The position numbers were made by a program, and so were the translations under genes. From a virus: a DNA stretch of 34,131 nt. Location: IMG/VR virus record IMGVR_UViG_3300032323_001139, positions 1 to 34,131 of that record; one strand, given 5' to 3'. This document shows positions 20,023-29,158 of the stretch, one piece after another. Under the pieces are notes generated by a model. It was not told the origin of the DNA. It saw only the letters and a list, made by a program, of their open reading frames with translations, and ran no database searches. The first letter of the stretch is position 1. Each line of letters begins with the position of its first letter.

Positions 20023-20526
20023 ATGACTGTCAGCCTTTCCCCTTTTTATGGCGTTGCGGGTCAACTGTTCAACGACAACGGCGATCCGTTGGCTGGCGGC
20101 AGAATTGAAACATACCTAGCCGGTAGCAACACCAACGCCACCACCTACACGACCAGCGCGGGCAACATCGCGCATTCCAATCCGATTGTTTTGAACGGTG
20201 CTGGCCGTGTGCCTTCCGGCGAAATTTGGCTGACCAGCGGCATATCCTACAAATTCGTTGTCAAAGATTCGACCGGCGCTTTGATCGGTACTTTTGACAA
20301 CGTAAAGGGCATCAACCAAAGTGTGTTCACAAACATTGTGAATTACAACGGCGATGGCGTCACCACCGCTTTCACGCTACCCGTCGCGCCCTTGTCTGAG
20401 AACTTCATCAACGTGTTTATCAACGGGGTGTACCAATTCAAAAACACGTTTTCTATCACTGGTGGAACCACGTTGCTGTTTTCTGAAGCGCCGCCCGATG
20501 ATGGAAAAATTGAAGTGGAGTATTGA
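20023..20526 (+). CDS. Tailspike head-binding-like and linker protein
   Basis: This 167-residue protein has two familiar modules. Residues 1-95 (QLFNDNGDPLAGGRIETYLAG, PIVLNGAGRVPSGEIWL, SYKFVVKDS) resemble the virion-attachment domains of tailspikes. Residues 100-167 (DGVTTAFTLP, NFINVFINGVYQFKNTFS, APPDDGKIEVEY) are a common fibre module. No receptor-binding body follows in the same gene. It may be an adaptor for the next fibre or spike. Its stop overlaps the upstream TTG of the following frame. Confidence 0.82.
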   Translation: MTVSLSPFYGVAGQLFNDNGDPLAGGRIETYLAGSNTNATTYTTSAGNIAHSNPIVLNGAGRVPSGEIWLTSGISYKFVVKDSTGALIGTFDNVKGINQSVFTNIVNYNGDGVTTAFTLPVAPLSENFINVFINGVYQFKNTFSITGGTTLLFSEAPPDDGKIEVEY

Positions 20527-20528
20527 AC

Positions 20529-21635
20529 ATGGCGCAAACAGGGTTCACCCCACTTTTGATTTACAGCAGCAGCACGGGCGGCAGTGCGCCCGCGGCTGGA
20601 AATTTGACCAACAGTACATTGGGATCAGAACTTGCCATCAACATCACCGATGGCAAACTGTTCTACAAAGACAACGCAAACGCCGTACAGGTCATCGCCT
20701 GGAAAACCACGCCGACCACCGCGGGGGGAACGGGTCTGACCAGCTATACGGCGGGCGATTTGTTGTATTACGTCAGTGGAACAACCCTGACAAAATTGGG
20801 CATTGGTGCAAGTGGCCGTTATTTGTCGAGCAGTGGCAGCGCCCCGCAATGGTCTGCGCCCGCCGCGTTGACCAAAACTGATGACACCAACGTCACGCTG
20901 ACATTGGGCGGCAGCGCCAGCACGGCATTGCTTAACGCTGCATCGTTGACCTTGGGCTGGACTGGAACTTTGGCTGTATCGCGTGGCGGTACTGGCACTG
21001 GAACCGCTGGCATCACGGCATTCAACAACATCACGGGCTACACGGCTTCAGGCGCAACGGGAACCACCAGCACGAACCTGGTGTTTTCAACTAGCCCAAG
21101 CATCACAACGCCCACGCTTGTTGGTGATGTAACCATGTCCACCGGCAATTTGATTGTCGGCACATCGGGCAAAGGCATCGACTTTTCCGCTACACCAGGC
21201 ACTGGCACAAGCGAATTGTTGGATGATTACGAAGAAGGAACATGGACACCAACGCTGTCTGGTGATGGCGGGTCTGCGGGGTCAATTGCGTTCACATCGG
21301 CCGGCACGTACACAAAGGTTGGTCAGTTGGTGCAAGTCGGCGGTTTTATTTCTTTGTCGGCATTGGGTTCGTATACAGGGCGAGTGCGGATTGGCGGCTT
21401 GCCGTTTTCGTCTAACGTCACGGCTTATTCGGCATCTTGGGGGTCTGGTTTCTTTCAGAATATCAATGCTGGATTTACGTACATGACGATCACCCCGCAG
21501 ATTGGCAGCGTGTCATTTACGGAAGTTTTGTTTTCTGGTTCCATATCCGGGTCTGGTGGTGTTTCATTGAATTGGACTGAAATGACTTCAACAACTGCGA
21601 TCAGTTTCACAATCACCTACCGGACAAATTCATAA
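20529..21635 (+). CDS. Second tail fibre with conserved C-terminal beta-domain
   Basis: This 368-residue protein starts at 20529 with GGAG upstream. The first part (NLTNSTLGSELAINITDGKL, then LFYKD) is a common fibre attachment module. Thr/Gly repeats follow (VSRGGTGTGTAG, NLVFSTSPSITTPTL). From about residue 230 the domain DDYEEGTWTPTLSGDGG ... YTKVGQLVQVGGFI, then RIGGLPF, is a beta-sandwich found at the C-terminus of many phage adhesins. It is the probable receptor-binding tip of this fibre. Confidence 0.87.
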   Translation: MAQTGFTPLLIYSSSTGGSAPAAGNLTNSTLGSELAINITDGKLFYKDNANAVQVIAWKTTPTTAGGTGLTSYTAGDLLYYVSGTTLTKLGIGASGRYLSSSGSAPQWSAPAALTKTDDTNVTLTLGGSASTALLNAASLTLGWTGTLAVSRGGTGTGTAGITAFNNITGYTASGATGTTSTNLVFSTSPSITTPTLVGDVTMSTGNLIVGTSGKGIDFSATPGTGTSELLDDYEEGTWTPTLSGDGGSAGSIAFTSAGTYTKVGQLVQVGGFISLSALGSYTGRVRIGGLPFSSNVTAYSASWGSGFFQNINAGFTYMTITPQIGSVSFTEVLFSGSISGSGGVSLNWTEMTSTTAISFTITYRTNS

Positions 21636-21645
21636 GGATTCAAAA

Positions 21646-23466
21646 ATGGCATTGACAAAAGTAACGCAATCAATGATCGAATTGCCGATTCTTTCGACGG
21701 CAGTTAACGGCGTTTCAATCAGTGTTCTGGATTACGCGCATTTGGCTGAAGTGGTCACCGCGAAAGACCCAAGCGATCCTGCTAGCCACTTGCTAACGTC
21801 GTTTTTGTCGTGGCGCAAACCAATTCAGGCCGCGCTTGATGCCGCTTATGACGCTGGTGGTGGGTCTGTTGTTTTGTCGAAAAACACTGTGCCCTACTAC
21901 TTGGATGACTTCATCACGGTTAAGGACAATACATCCTTCATTTGTGAGGATTGGCTGATCCTGGCTGACTACACCAGTGTTGGTGGATCGTTTGGGGCAA
22001 ACGGCAGCAACATCTATGTCGAAAACTTGATGCTGGACAATTCCAACATCTACGCCGGTGGGTCTGGTCAAAACGGCATTGGCGCTGGCGCTGGCGCTTC
22101 CGGTGTTGGTAAGAACATCAAGTTTTCTGGCGGCATCGTAAAAAACTGCGCCGCTGGTTTTGGCGGAACACCCGCAACTTTCACCGCTGGTTCATTCATT
22201 CCCGGACTTGAATTCCAAATCAAATCCATCGGGACAACCGACTTCACCTTGATCGGTGCTGCATCTAACACCGTTGGTGAGTTTTTCACTGCGACTGGTG
22301 TTGGCACTGGCACTGGCGAGGCTTATCTGTATGGTGATGGGGGCAAGGGCGTCCAAATTGAGCCGGGTGACGGTGAGGCGATTGTTATTGATGGCATGAC
22401 CTTCAGCAACTGTTTCATGGCCATGTCCACGATCCGTGACTTTGGAACCGTGGACGATTATTACGGCATCGTGTACAGCAACATCACCGCTGACAACTGC
22501 CGCATTCTGTTTTTTGTCCGACAAGCCAACGGCGCACAAAGTCAAACCGGCTTGAAACACACGGTACAGCTAAACAACTTCTATGCGGTCAACTGCGGCG
22601 CGTTTGAAGGCGTAATTCAACTTTCCCGCGCATCGAACGTCATGGTAAGCAACGGTGTGGTGGTGGTTGATCCTGGAACGTCGCCCACCCCGCTGATTCG
22701 CGGCAACCATGCAAACTGTGTGTTCACCAATATCGGATGGTATGGTGATACAAACACTTGTGTGAGCCTTGATCCTAGTTCTTACGCCCAAGACACAAGC
22801 CAGCCGAACGAAAACAACCGTTACGACATTGATGTATGGGGCCAGGTCAACACATTTGCGGATGCAAACGCTTCTACCGCATACCCCACGCTAAATGCGT
22901 GTACGGGCAACGTTTCTTTTCGTTTGCCGCCCGCAGTTGCATTTTTTGGGTACGAGTTGCGAAACGGAACGTCCACGTTCACCATGAGTTGCAACACAGG
23001 GCCGTTTGGCAATTCCAAAATTGTCCAAGCGCAGACCAGTCTGAACTTCTATCAAAGTGGGCAACCTGCCACGTTTGAAGGGTTTGAGGTTGGAACGTAC
23101 AACCAAATTCCATACGCTGCCGCCGCCCCAACGACGGGAACGCATTTTTTTGGAAAGATCATCTACAACAACGCCCCAACTCCAGGTGGTTTTGTGGGAT
23201 GGGTTTGCACAACAGCGGGGACTTTCGGCACGTATTCCGAAGGGCGAACCGTTACGTCTACTGGAAGCGGCGTGGTTACCCTTAGCAGTGCTTCTGCGGT
23301 GTTGCAAGTGGGAATGTATCTGACAATCAACAGCGTCGCTGCTGGCAAAATTTTGTCCATTTCCGGGACAACAATGGTAATGTCTTCTGCGGTTGGTGCT
23401 GGCAGTGGTTTGTCAATTGCTTACAGCACCCCTGTTTACAAAACTTTTGGCGCAGTTTCAGTATAA
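21646..23466 (+). CDS. Tailspike, beta-helix protein
   Basis: This 606-residue protein has an N-terminal part with ASHLLTSFLSWRKPIQAALDAAYDAGGGSVVLSKNT, typical of pectate-lyase-fold tailspikes. Beta-helix rungs follow from about residue 80 to 440 (IYVENLMLDNSNIYAGG, ITADNCRILFF, MVSNGVVVVDP). An inserted module at about 178-229 (FTAGSFIPGLEFQIKSIG, DFTLIGAASNTVGEFFTATG) is a mobile adhesin module known in many phages. It probably binds or cuts surface polysaccharide. No catalytic residues could be assigned, and the substrate is unknown. Confidence 0.88.
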   Translation: MALTKVTQSMIELPILSTAVNGVSISVLDYAHLAEVVTAKDPSDPASHLLTSFLSWRKPIQAALDAAYDAGGGSVVLSKNTVPYYLDDFITVKDNTSFICEDWLILADYTSVGGSFGANGSNIYVENLMLDNSNIYAGGSGQNGIGAGAGASGVGKNIKFSGGIVKNCAAGFGGTPATFTAGSFIPGLEFQIKSIGTTDFTLIGAASNTVGEFFTATGVGTGTGEAYLYGDGGKGVQIEPGDGEAIVIDGMTFSNCFMAMSTIRDFGTVDDYYGIVYSNITADNCRILFFVRQANGAQSQTGLKHTVQLNNFYAVNCGAFEGVIQLSRASNVMVSNGVVVVDPGTSPTPLIRGNHANCVFTNIGWYGDTNTCVSLDPSSYAQDTSQPNENNRYDIDVWGQVNTFADANASTAYPTLNACTGNVSFRLPPAVAFFGYELRNGTSTFTMSCNTGPFGNSKIVQAQTSLNFYQSGQPATFEGFEVGTYNQIPYAAAAPTTGTHFFGKIIYNNAPTPGGFVGWVCTTAGTFGTYSEGRTVTSTGSGVVTLSSASAVLQVGMYLTINSVAAGKILSISGTTMVMSSAVGAGSGLSIAYSTPVYKTFGAVSV

Positions 23467-23476
23467 GGATCAAATC

Positions 23477-23725
23477 ATGGCACTAGAAAAAACAGAATTG
23501 GTTGACCTGATTGAAGTTGTAGCCGATGGCTGCGTTCAGGTTCGCGTAAAAACATCCGTTCACGATGACGGCATGGAAATCGGAACATCATTCAAACGTT
23601 ACATTGTTGTGCCTGGCGAGGATTACAGCAGCCAGCCGCAGCGGGTTCAAGCAATTTGCGCTGCGGTGCATACGGCTGAATTGATTGCTGCCTACAAGGC
23701 CGCACAGGCGAAAGCAGAGGTCTAA
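23477..23725 (+). CDS. Small protein between tailspike and tail adaptor
   Basis: This 82-residue protein (begins MALEKTELVDLIEVV) starts at 23477, 10 bases after the tailspike stop with AAGGATC upstream. It has a beta-rich first half (VQVRVKTSVHDDG, SFKRYIVVPGEDYS) and a helical end (VQAICAAVHTAELIAAYKAAQAK). Similar proteins follow fibre genes in other phages and may act in fibre assembly. Function not established. Confidence 0.75.
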   Translation: MALEKTELVDLIEVVADGCVQVRVKTSVHDDGMEIGTSFKRYIVVPGEDYSSQPQRVQAICAAVHTAELIAAYKAAQAKAEV

Positions 23726-23726
23726 C

Positions 23727-24707
23727 ATGACCACGCCATACGACATCATCACCCGCGCCATGAAAGACATTGGCGCGTTGGCCAGCGGCGAGAACCCGAC
23801 AGCAGACGAAGCCCAAGACGGGCTGGATATGCTGAATGACATGATCGCGCAATGGTCAAACGAGAACATGATGGTGTTCTATCGCACCGAAATCATTTTC
23901 CCGTGTGTACAAAACCAAATCCAGTACACCCTTGGCCCTGGTGGCAACGTATCAGCGCGGTTTACAGGTTCGATCAGCGGCACAACTTTGACCGTTCCGA
24001 ACGATGGTGTTTTGCGCGGTGCGATCACCATGGGGATGACATTGACCGGCCCCGGTGTGCTGCCTGGCACGACCATTGTGGGCTTTGGAACTGGCGCCGG
24101 TGGCAACGTTAACGAAGGCGGCACATACACCGTCAGCCGCGTTCATACGACGCCCGTGGTGCTGCAAATCATCGACGCCTACTATGAGCGCCCGCTGACC
24201 ATTGAAAGCGCGTTTGTGCGCGTTACAACCACATCCAACGGTGTGCCCATTTACGGTGGTGGCCTGGATTACCCCATTGCCATTTTGAGCCTTGAGGAAT
24301 ACGAATCCATCGGCCTGAAGTCATTGAACGGCCCGTGGCCCAAGTCGGTCTATTACCAGCCGTCCGAACAGTTGGGCACGGTCTACGTGTGGCCGAACCC
24401 TGCCCAGGGTGAAATGCACCTGTTCACACAGACCATTTTCCGCGTGTTCGGCGACCTATACGGCGACATTCAATTCCCGCAGGGCTACAACATGGCGCTG
24501 CGCTGGTGTCTGGCTGAACGCCTGATGCCAATGTTCGGCAAGGTCAACCAGGTGCAGGTTGGCCAGATTACCGCCTACGCCGCCCAAGCCAAAGCTACGA
24601 TCAAACGAACCAACATGAAGCCGCCGCAAGTGTCGAAGTATCCTGACGTGCTGATGACAGGTCGGCCAAAGGATGCGGCGTTCATCCTTGACGGGGGATT
24701 CAACTGA
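23727..24707 (+). CDS. P22 gp4-like tail adaptor with inserted domain
   Basis: This 326-residue protein starts at 23727. Residues 1-73 (PYDIITRAMKDIGALASGENPTADEAQDGL, then LNDMI) and about 153-326 (RPLTIESAFVRV, YGDIQFPQGYNMALRWCLAE) match the gp4 adaptor that follows the portal and closes the P22 head (166 residues in P22). Between them, residues about 74-152 form a Thr/Gly-rich insert (ARFTGSISGTTLTV, GMTLTGPGV, GGTYTVSRVH). That motif occurs as a separate module in many virion proteins. The insert likely sits on the outside of the neck. The gp10-like gene overlaps its end by TGATG. Confidence 0.85.
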   Translation: MTTPYDIITRAMKDIGALASGENPTADEAQDGLDMLNDMIAQWSNENMMVFYRTEIIFPCVQNQIQYTLGPGGNVSARFTGSISGTTLTVPNDGVLRGAITMGMTLTGPGVLPGTTIVGFGTGAGGNVNEGGTYTVSRVHTTPVVLQIIDAYYERPLTIESAFVRVTTTSNGVPIYGGGLDYPIAILSLEEYESIGLKSLNGPWPKSVYYQPSEQLGTVYVWPNPAQGEMHLFTQTIFRVFGDLYGDIQFPQGYNMALRWCLAERLMPMFGKVNQVQVGQITAYAAQAKATIKRTNMKPPQVSKYPDVLMTGRPKDAAFILDGGFN

Positions 24708-26179
24708 TGCCTGATTTTGGCTTTGTCGGTGCGTCCTACACCACCAGGTCTATCTACCAGGATGCCCAGGAGTGCATCAACTTTTACCCCGAAATCGACC
24801 CGACTAAACAGCCTGGCGAACGGGGTATCGTTGCGCTGTACCCTACGCCTGGGCTGGTGACCGAAATTACATTCCCGATCACCGCGGAAGTGCGCGGGAT
24901 GCGGGCATTGTCTGGTCTTCAATACGCCATCGCCGTGTGCGGCAATCGCGTATATCGAATTGATACCAGTTTTGCCTACACGCAAGTCGGCACGTTGACC
25001 ACTAGCACAGGGCCGGTTTCGATCACCGACAACCAAATGACCAGCGGCGGGCTGACAGCCTACATCGTTGACGGCGTGAACCGCTATTACTACGTGGTTA
25101 GCACAAACACGTTTACCACGCTGCCGCCAAGTGATGGCCCGTGGCAAGGCGCATCGGTAACTGACACATACGATGGATATGTGCTGTATAACCAGGTCGG
25201 GACGCAAAACTGGTCATCCACTGACCTGGATTCGCCACTGTCCACGCAAGCCTGGTTCGGCACAAAGAACGGGTCGCCCGACCCCATCGTGTCGCTGATC
25301 GCTGACCACCGCCAGGTCTTCCTGTTGGGCGAAGTCACCACCGAAGTGTGGGTCGATGTGGGAAGTCAGATTTCCGGCTTGCTGACATTCCCCTTCCAGC
25401 GGATTTCGGGCACATCGTCGCAGAACGGCTGCGGCGCGGCGTTTTCCGTGGCCCGCTTTGCCGAAACGTTCATGTTCCTGTCGCGGGACACCTTGGGCAC
25501 GGCCACCATCGGCCAAATGGTCGGCTATGAATACAAGCGCCTGTCCACCCACGCCGTCGAAAACAGCCTGGTCGGCATCGACGTAACAGACGCCCGCGCC
25601 TGGTCTTACCAGGTCGAAGGCCACGAGTTTTACGTCATCACGTTCCCCAACGCTGACCTGACCTGGGTTTATGACCTGGCCACGCAACAATGGCACAAAT
25701 GGCTGTATTGGAATTCAACCACGGCCACATATCACCGTCACCGCGCCAATTGTGGCATCGCGTTCGCCAACAAAAACCTGGTGGGGGATTGGGAAAACGG
25801 CAAGATTTACAGCCTGGACTTTGACCAATACACCGACGCTGGCGCCCCGATCCGTCGGCTGCGCCGCGCCCCGCACATTACGACAGACTTACAACGCCAG
25901 TATTTCGAGGAATTCCAAATCCAATTCCAGCCTGGTGTTGGTTTGGCAAATGGCCAAGGCGAAAATCCCCAGGCTATGCTGCGCTGGTCAAATGACGGCG
26001 GGTCTACCTGGTCGAACGAACATTGGGTGGGCATCGGTCGCCAGGGCAACTACACGAACCGCGCTATCTGGCGCCGCTTGGGCTGGTCGCGTGACCGCAT
26101 CTTTGAAGTTGCCCTGACTGATCCTGTCAAGGCCGTGATTGTTTCCGCGAACCTGAAGGCTTCCGCGGGGGATAACTGA
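24707..26179 (+). CDS. P22 gp10-like packaged-DNA stabilisation protein
   Basis: This 490-residue protein (P22 gp10 has 472) begins PDFGFVGASYTTRSIYQDAQECINFYPE, with YPTPGL soon after, the family signature. It continues with HRQVFLLGEVTTEVW, SGTSSQNGCGAAFSVARFAETFMFLSRD and DLATQQWHKW. gp10 joins the gp4 ring to the tail needle and spikes and keeps the DNA inside the head. The start is TGATG over the gp4-like stop. No gp26-type needle gene was recognised next to it. Confidence 0.93.
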   Translation: MPDFGFVGASYTTRSIYQDAQECINFYPEIDPTKQPGERGIVALYPTPGLVTEITFPITAEVRGMRALSGLQYAIAVCGNRVYRIDTSFAYTQVGTLTTSTGPVSITDNQMTSGGLTAYIVDGVNRYYYVVSTNTFTTLPPSDGPWQGASVTDTYDGYVLYNQVGTQNWSSTDLDSPLSTQAWFGTKNGSPDPIVSLIADHRQVFLLGEVTTEVWVDVGSQISGLLTFPFQRISGTSSQNGCGAAFSVARFAETFMFLSRDTLGTATIGQMVGYEYKRLSTHAVENSLVGIDVTDARAWSYQVEGHEFYVITFPNADLTWVYDLATQQWHKWLYWNSTTATYHRHRANCGIAFANKNLVGDWENGKIYSLDFDQYTDAGAPIRRLRRAPHITTDLQRQYFEEFQIQFQPGVGLANGQGENPQAMLRWSNDGGSTWSNEHWVGIGRQGNYTNRAIWRRLGWSRDRIFEVALTDPVKAVIVSANLKASAGDN

Positions 26180-26418
26180 TGGCGACAGTCACGAATATCC
26201 GGTTTCCTGTTTCGCCGTTCATCGACCCGGCAACCGGGAGGCCGTCCCGTGAATGGATCATTTGGCTGCAAAACCCCCAAGTGGTGAGCCAGACGGTCAA
26301 CTATCAGATCATCAATGGCGGTCAAATCAACAATACCGTCATCGGGAATGTGACGCCAGCGCAAGGCACGTTTACACTGTTGACTGCAACAACAGGCATC
26401 GGTGGGGGCACATTTTGA
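26179..26418 (+). CDS. Small virion-associated protein with fibre-like end
   Basis: This 79-residue protein begins MATVTNIRFPVSPFIDPATGRPSREWIIWLQNP and ends QGTFTLLTATTGIGGGTF. The first part is a common motif of short phage proteins between gp10 and ejection genes. The end matches the last residues of the big fibre (LTATGGTGGGTF). It could bind the needle or tail tip. Its stop overlaps the TTG start of the acetyltransferase, and GGGGG in GGGGGCACATT serves as the ribosome binding site. Confidence 0.75.
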   Translation: MATVTNIRFPVSPFIDPATGRPSREWIIWLQNPQVVSQTVNYQIINGGQINNTVIGNVTPAQGTFTLLTATTGIGGGTF

Positions 26419-26870
26419 ACGTTAGACCAGCAACAGCGGCAGACCTGGACAGGTACATCGAACTATTGGCCGATTTTCACGCCGCGTCCCCGATGAAAGG
26501 GGTTGCTGACTTTGACCCGCCGAAAACCCGTGCATTTTTGGCCGCATCATTGGAAAATAGCAACATTCTTTTGCTGGTCGGTGAACTGGACGGCGAAATT
26601 GTTGGCGTGACTTCGTGTTTGCTGTACCCCCTTTATTTCAGCCCCGACTACCAGGTGGCGCAAGAATTGTGGTGGTGGCTTACACCCGCAGCCAGGGGCA
26701 GCGGTATCGGTCAGGCAATGTTCAAGTCAATTGAAACTTGGGCACAGAATAAAAACGCAAGGGCGCTGTTTATGATTGCTTTGGAAGATGAACGCGCAGC
26801 AGCGATGGAAAAAGTTTACTTTCGGGCTGGCTTCAGGCCGCTTGAAAGAACGTTCATTAAGGAGTTTTGA
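26415..26870 (+). CDS. GNAT-family acetyltransferase
   Basis: This 151-residue protein starts at TTG 26415 (then NVRPATAADLDRYIELLADFH). The acetyl-CoA loop is RGSGIG at 94-99 (TPAARGSGIGQAMF), and a strand YFRAGFRPLERTF stands near the end, as in GNAT enzymes. N-acetyltransferases next to ejection genes recur in P22-like phages of betaproteobacteria, from memory. The target may be a virion protein or a host protein. No ATG is available in frame near this point; the frame continues upstream but would run inside the previous gene. Confidence 0.85.
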   Translation: MNVRPATAADLDRYIELLADFHAASPMKGVADFDPPKTRAFLAASLENSNILLLVGELDGEIVGVTSCLLYPLYFSPDYQVAQELWWWLTPAARGSGIGQAMFKSIETWAQNKNARALFMIALEDERAAAMEKVYFRAGFRPLERTFIKEF

Positions 26871-26872
26871 AT

Positions 26873-27547
26873 ATGGCAATCGGAACCGGAACCGCGTTAT
26901 TGCTAGGTGCTGGCGCTGGCCTACTTGGCGCTGGAATGCAATCGAGCGCGGCGAAATCTGCCGCGGGTATGCAAGCGGGCGCGACGCAATACGCTGCGGA
27001 TCAGCAGCGGGAAATGTTCAACATCATCAACGAGCAGCAAAAGCCGTACCGCGAAGCCGGTTATGGTGCGCTGACCCGCATTGGTGAATTGCTGCCTGGC
27101 CTGACAAAGCCGGTTTCCCGCGAGGAAATTTTGGGTTTGCCTGGCTACCAGTTTGCGATTGAGCAGGGCACAGGCGCAGCCCGGCAAGGCTTCAACGTCG
27201 GTTCGCCTGGTTCCAACGTGGATCGCGCCGCACAAAAGTTTGCGACCGATTACACGCTGTCCACGGCCATGCCGCAGGTCATCGCGCAGCGCCAGAACAT
27301 CTACAACACCTTGGCGGGCATCGCTGGCATCGGCCAGACCGCACAGACGCAAACCAACGCAGCCGGAACCGCGGCAGCGGGCAACATTGGCCAGGCTGCA
27401 ATCGGTGGCGCAACCGCCTTGGGCGCTGGCCAGGTCGGCGCGGCGAACGCCTATGCGGGGGCATTCGGCAACATGGGCAACAGTGCGCTGATGTATTCGC
27501 TGTTGAATCGTCCGGCAACCGTGCCCCCAATCGTGCCCGTGGCGTAA
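26873..27547 (+). CDS. Ejection protein, P22 gp7-like
   Basis: This 224-residue protein starts at 26873 with AAGGAG upstream. The N-terminus has a Gly/Ala-rich hydrophobic segment (residues 5-22, GTGTALLLGAGAGLLGAG). It is followed by a helix (AGATQYAADQQREMFNIINEQQKPYREAGYGAL), LPGYQFAIEQGTGAARQGF and a long Ala/Gly stretch. This fits the DNA-transfer proteins of the gp7 class, which leave the head with the DNA and help cross the cell envelope. Position and order (gp7, gp20, gp16) support it. Confidence 0.82.
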   Translation: MAIGTGTALLLGAGAGLLGAGMQSSAAKSAAGMQAGATQYAADQQREMFNIINEQQKPYREAGYGALTRIGELLPGLTKPVSREEILGLPGYQFAIEQGTGAARQGFNVGSPGSNVDRAAQKFATDYTLSTAMPQVIAQRQNIYNTLAGIAGIGQTAQTQTNAAGTAAAGNIGQAAIGGATALGAGQVGAANAYAGAFGNMGNSALMYSLLNRPATVPPIVPVA

Positions 27548-27556
27548 GGAGGAAAC

Positions 27557-29158
27557 ATGGCAGACCTAAGCGTTACCCCTGTCGCAAGCCAGATCAAACC
27601 CGTCCCCGGCATGAGCCTGGGCGAAATGGTGAATTTTGCCCGCGGCGTTCAAGACTATCGGCAAGGCGAAATCAGCCTGTCGCTTGAGCAGCAAAAAGAA
27701 CGTGAGCGCAACGCCATCACCGAATTTTTGAAGCGCCCGGAAAACTTCCAGACGGAAGGCCGCGTCGATATCAACAAGCTGAACGCTGAGATTCCCAAGA
27801 TCGCGCCGCTGACTGGCGCCGACTGGATGAGCAAATACACGACCCTGGGCAACGCGCAAACGCAAGCCGTCCAGGCCGCGCAGAACCTGACGCAAAGCCA
27901 GCGCGAAATGATTGCGTCGCGCCTGTCTATCATGGGCCGCTTGGGCGTGAACGACAAACGCGCTTATGTGTCGGAACTGGATCAACTGGTTAAGGAAAAC
28001 CCTAATAACCGCGAGTTGGCCAGCCTGGTCAACGCGTACAAAACCACCATTGACGTGCTGCCGGGTGACGCCAATCTGCCGTCGCTTGCCATTTCGGGCG
28101 CGAATTCGCTGTTGAACCCGCAAACCCAACAGCAACTGTTTGCCCCCCAATCTGGCACAGCCAGCACCGGCGCTGCGACCTTCCAAACCACTACCCGCCC
28201 ATCGGTGGCTGGCGAGGCGCCGACCACGACCGTGGCGCAGCAGCCGCTGATTACGTCGCAACTTGGCCCTGGCAGTCGCGAAGTGCCCACCGGCCAGGTC
28301 GATATCAACAACAATCCGATTGTCAACGTGTTCGACGCCAATGGTCGGTTTGTTGGCCAACGCGCTGGCACGGGTACACCTGGCGCTGGCGAGTTGCCTG
28401 GCGCACAAATGCCGCGCCCTGTTTCCACGATGCCTGGCGCCCCCGCTGGCGCACCTGCCGCTGCCCCGGCAATGCCTGGCGCTGCCCCGATGGGCGGCAC
28501 AGCCCCTGTCGCACGTTTGCGCCCCGGCGAAACGCCACAGACGTTGCAGCAAGCCAACGAACTGCGAACCAACAGCATGAACGCCGCGCAACAGGTTCCG
28601 TTGCAAACGTTCAACAACAACCAGATCATCAAGCTGGCCGATGACGTTATCACTGGTCGCGGCGCGAACTTTGTGGGCGCCCTGACTGGCGGTTATGCTG
28701 CGCTTCCGTTCACGACTGACAACGCCACCAACCTGAATCAGTTGGGCCATTACATGGCGCTGCAAACCGCGTCGCTGGCCAATTCGTCTGGCCTGGCTGG
28801 ATCGGATGCTGCCCGTGCGGTGGCCGGTGAGATTTCGGGCACGACCAGTTGGACTGCGCCAGCAATCAAACAGACCGCCCGCGTCAACCGCGCACTGTCC
28901 ACGGCCACAGACCTGTTCAACCAGGGCGTTCAAAACGCATTCAGCAAGTCAAACGACCCGTTCGCTGCCCGCGACTTCCAGAACAAGTGGTCGCAGACGG
29001 TGGATATCAACGCCGTTCGACTGTACGATGCCATGCGGAACAACGACAAGGAAGCGATCCGCGAAGTGGTTACCAAAGCCGGTGGCCCGAATTCCGCAGG
29101 ATATAAGAGCCTGGTCAACAACATTACGAAAATCCAGCAACTTGTTAGGGGGCAGTGA
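27557..29158 (+). CDS. Ejection protein, P22 gp20-like position
   Basis: This 533-residue protein is helical over residues 20-180 (SLSLEQQKERERNAITEFLKRP, LTQSQREMIASRLSIMGRLG). A disordered Pro/Ala/Gly-rich linker covers about 190-335 (PGAPAGAPAAAPAMPGAAPMGG). A second helical domain covers about 340-533. It lies between the gp7-like and the large ejection gene. The order and the low-complexity middle fit the second internal virion protein. No catalytic motif was seen. The stop overlaps the next start (TGATG). Confidence 0.72.
   Translation: MADLSVTPVASQIKPVPGMSLGEMVNFARGVQDYRQGEISLSLEQQKERERNAITEFLKRPENFQTEGRVDINKLNAEIPKIAPLTGADWMSKYTTLGNAQTQAVQAAQNLTQSQREMIASRLSIMGRLGVNDKRAYVSELDQLVKENPNNRELASLVNAYKTTIDVLPGDANLPSLAISGANSLLNPQTQQQLFAPQSGTASTGAATFQTTTRPSVAGEAPTTTVAQQPLITSQLGPGSREVPTGQVDINNNPIVNVFDANGRFVGQRAGTGTPGAGELPGAQMPRPVSTMPGAPAGAPAAAPAMPGAAPMGGTAPVARLRPGETPQTLQQANELRTNSMNAAQQVPLQTFNNNQIIKLADDVITGRGANFVGALTGGYAALPFTTDNATNLNQLGHYMALQTASLANSSGLAGSDAARAVAGEISGTTSWTAPAIKQTARVNRALSTATDLFNQGVQNAFSKSNDPFAARDFQNKWSQTVDINAVRLYDAMRNNDKEAIREVVTKAGGPNSAGYKSLVNNITKIQQLVRGQ

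Noticed and set aside
20000-23500. Diversity-generating retroelement near the adhesins
   Set aside because: No reverse transcriptase gene and no template/variable repeat pair were seen.
27566-28933. 455-codon leftward frame opposite the gp20-like gene
   Set aside because: Arg- and Gly-rich shadow of a coding strand with no start signal.
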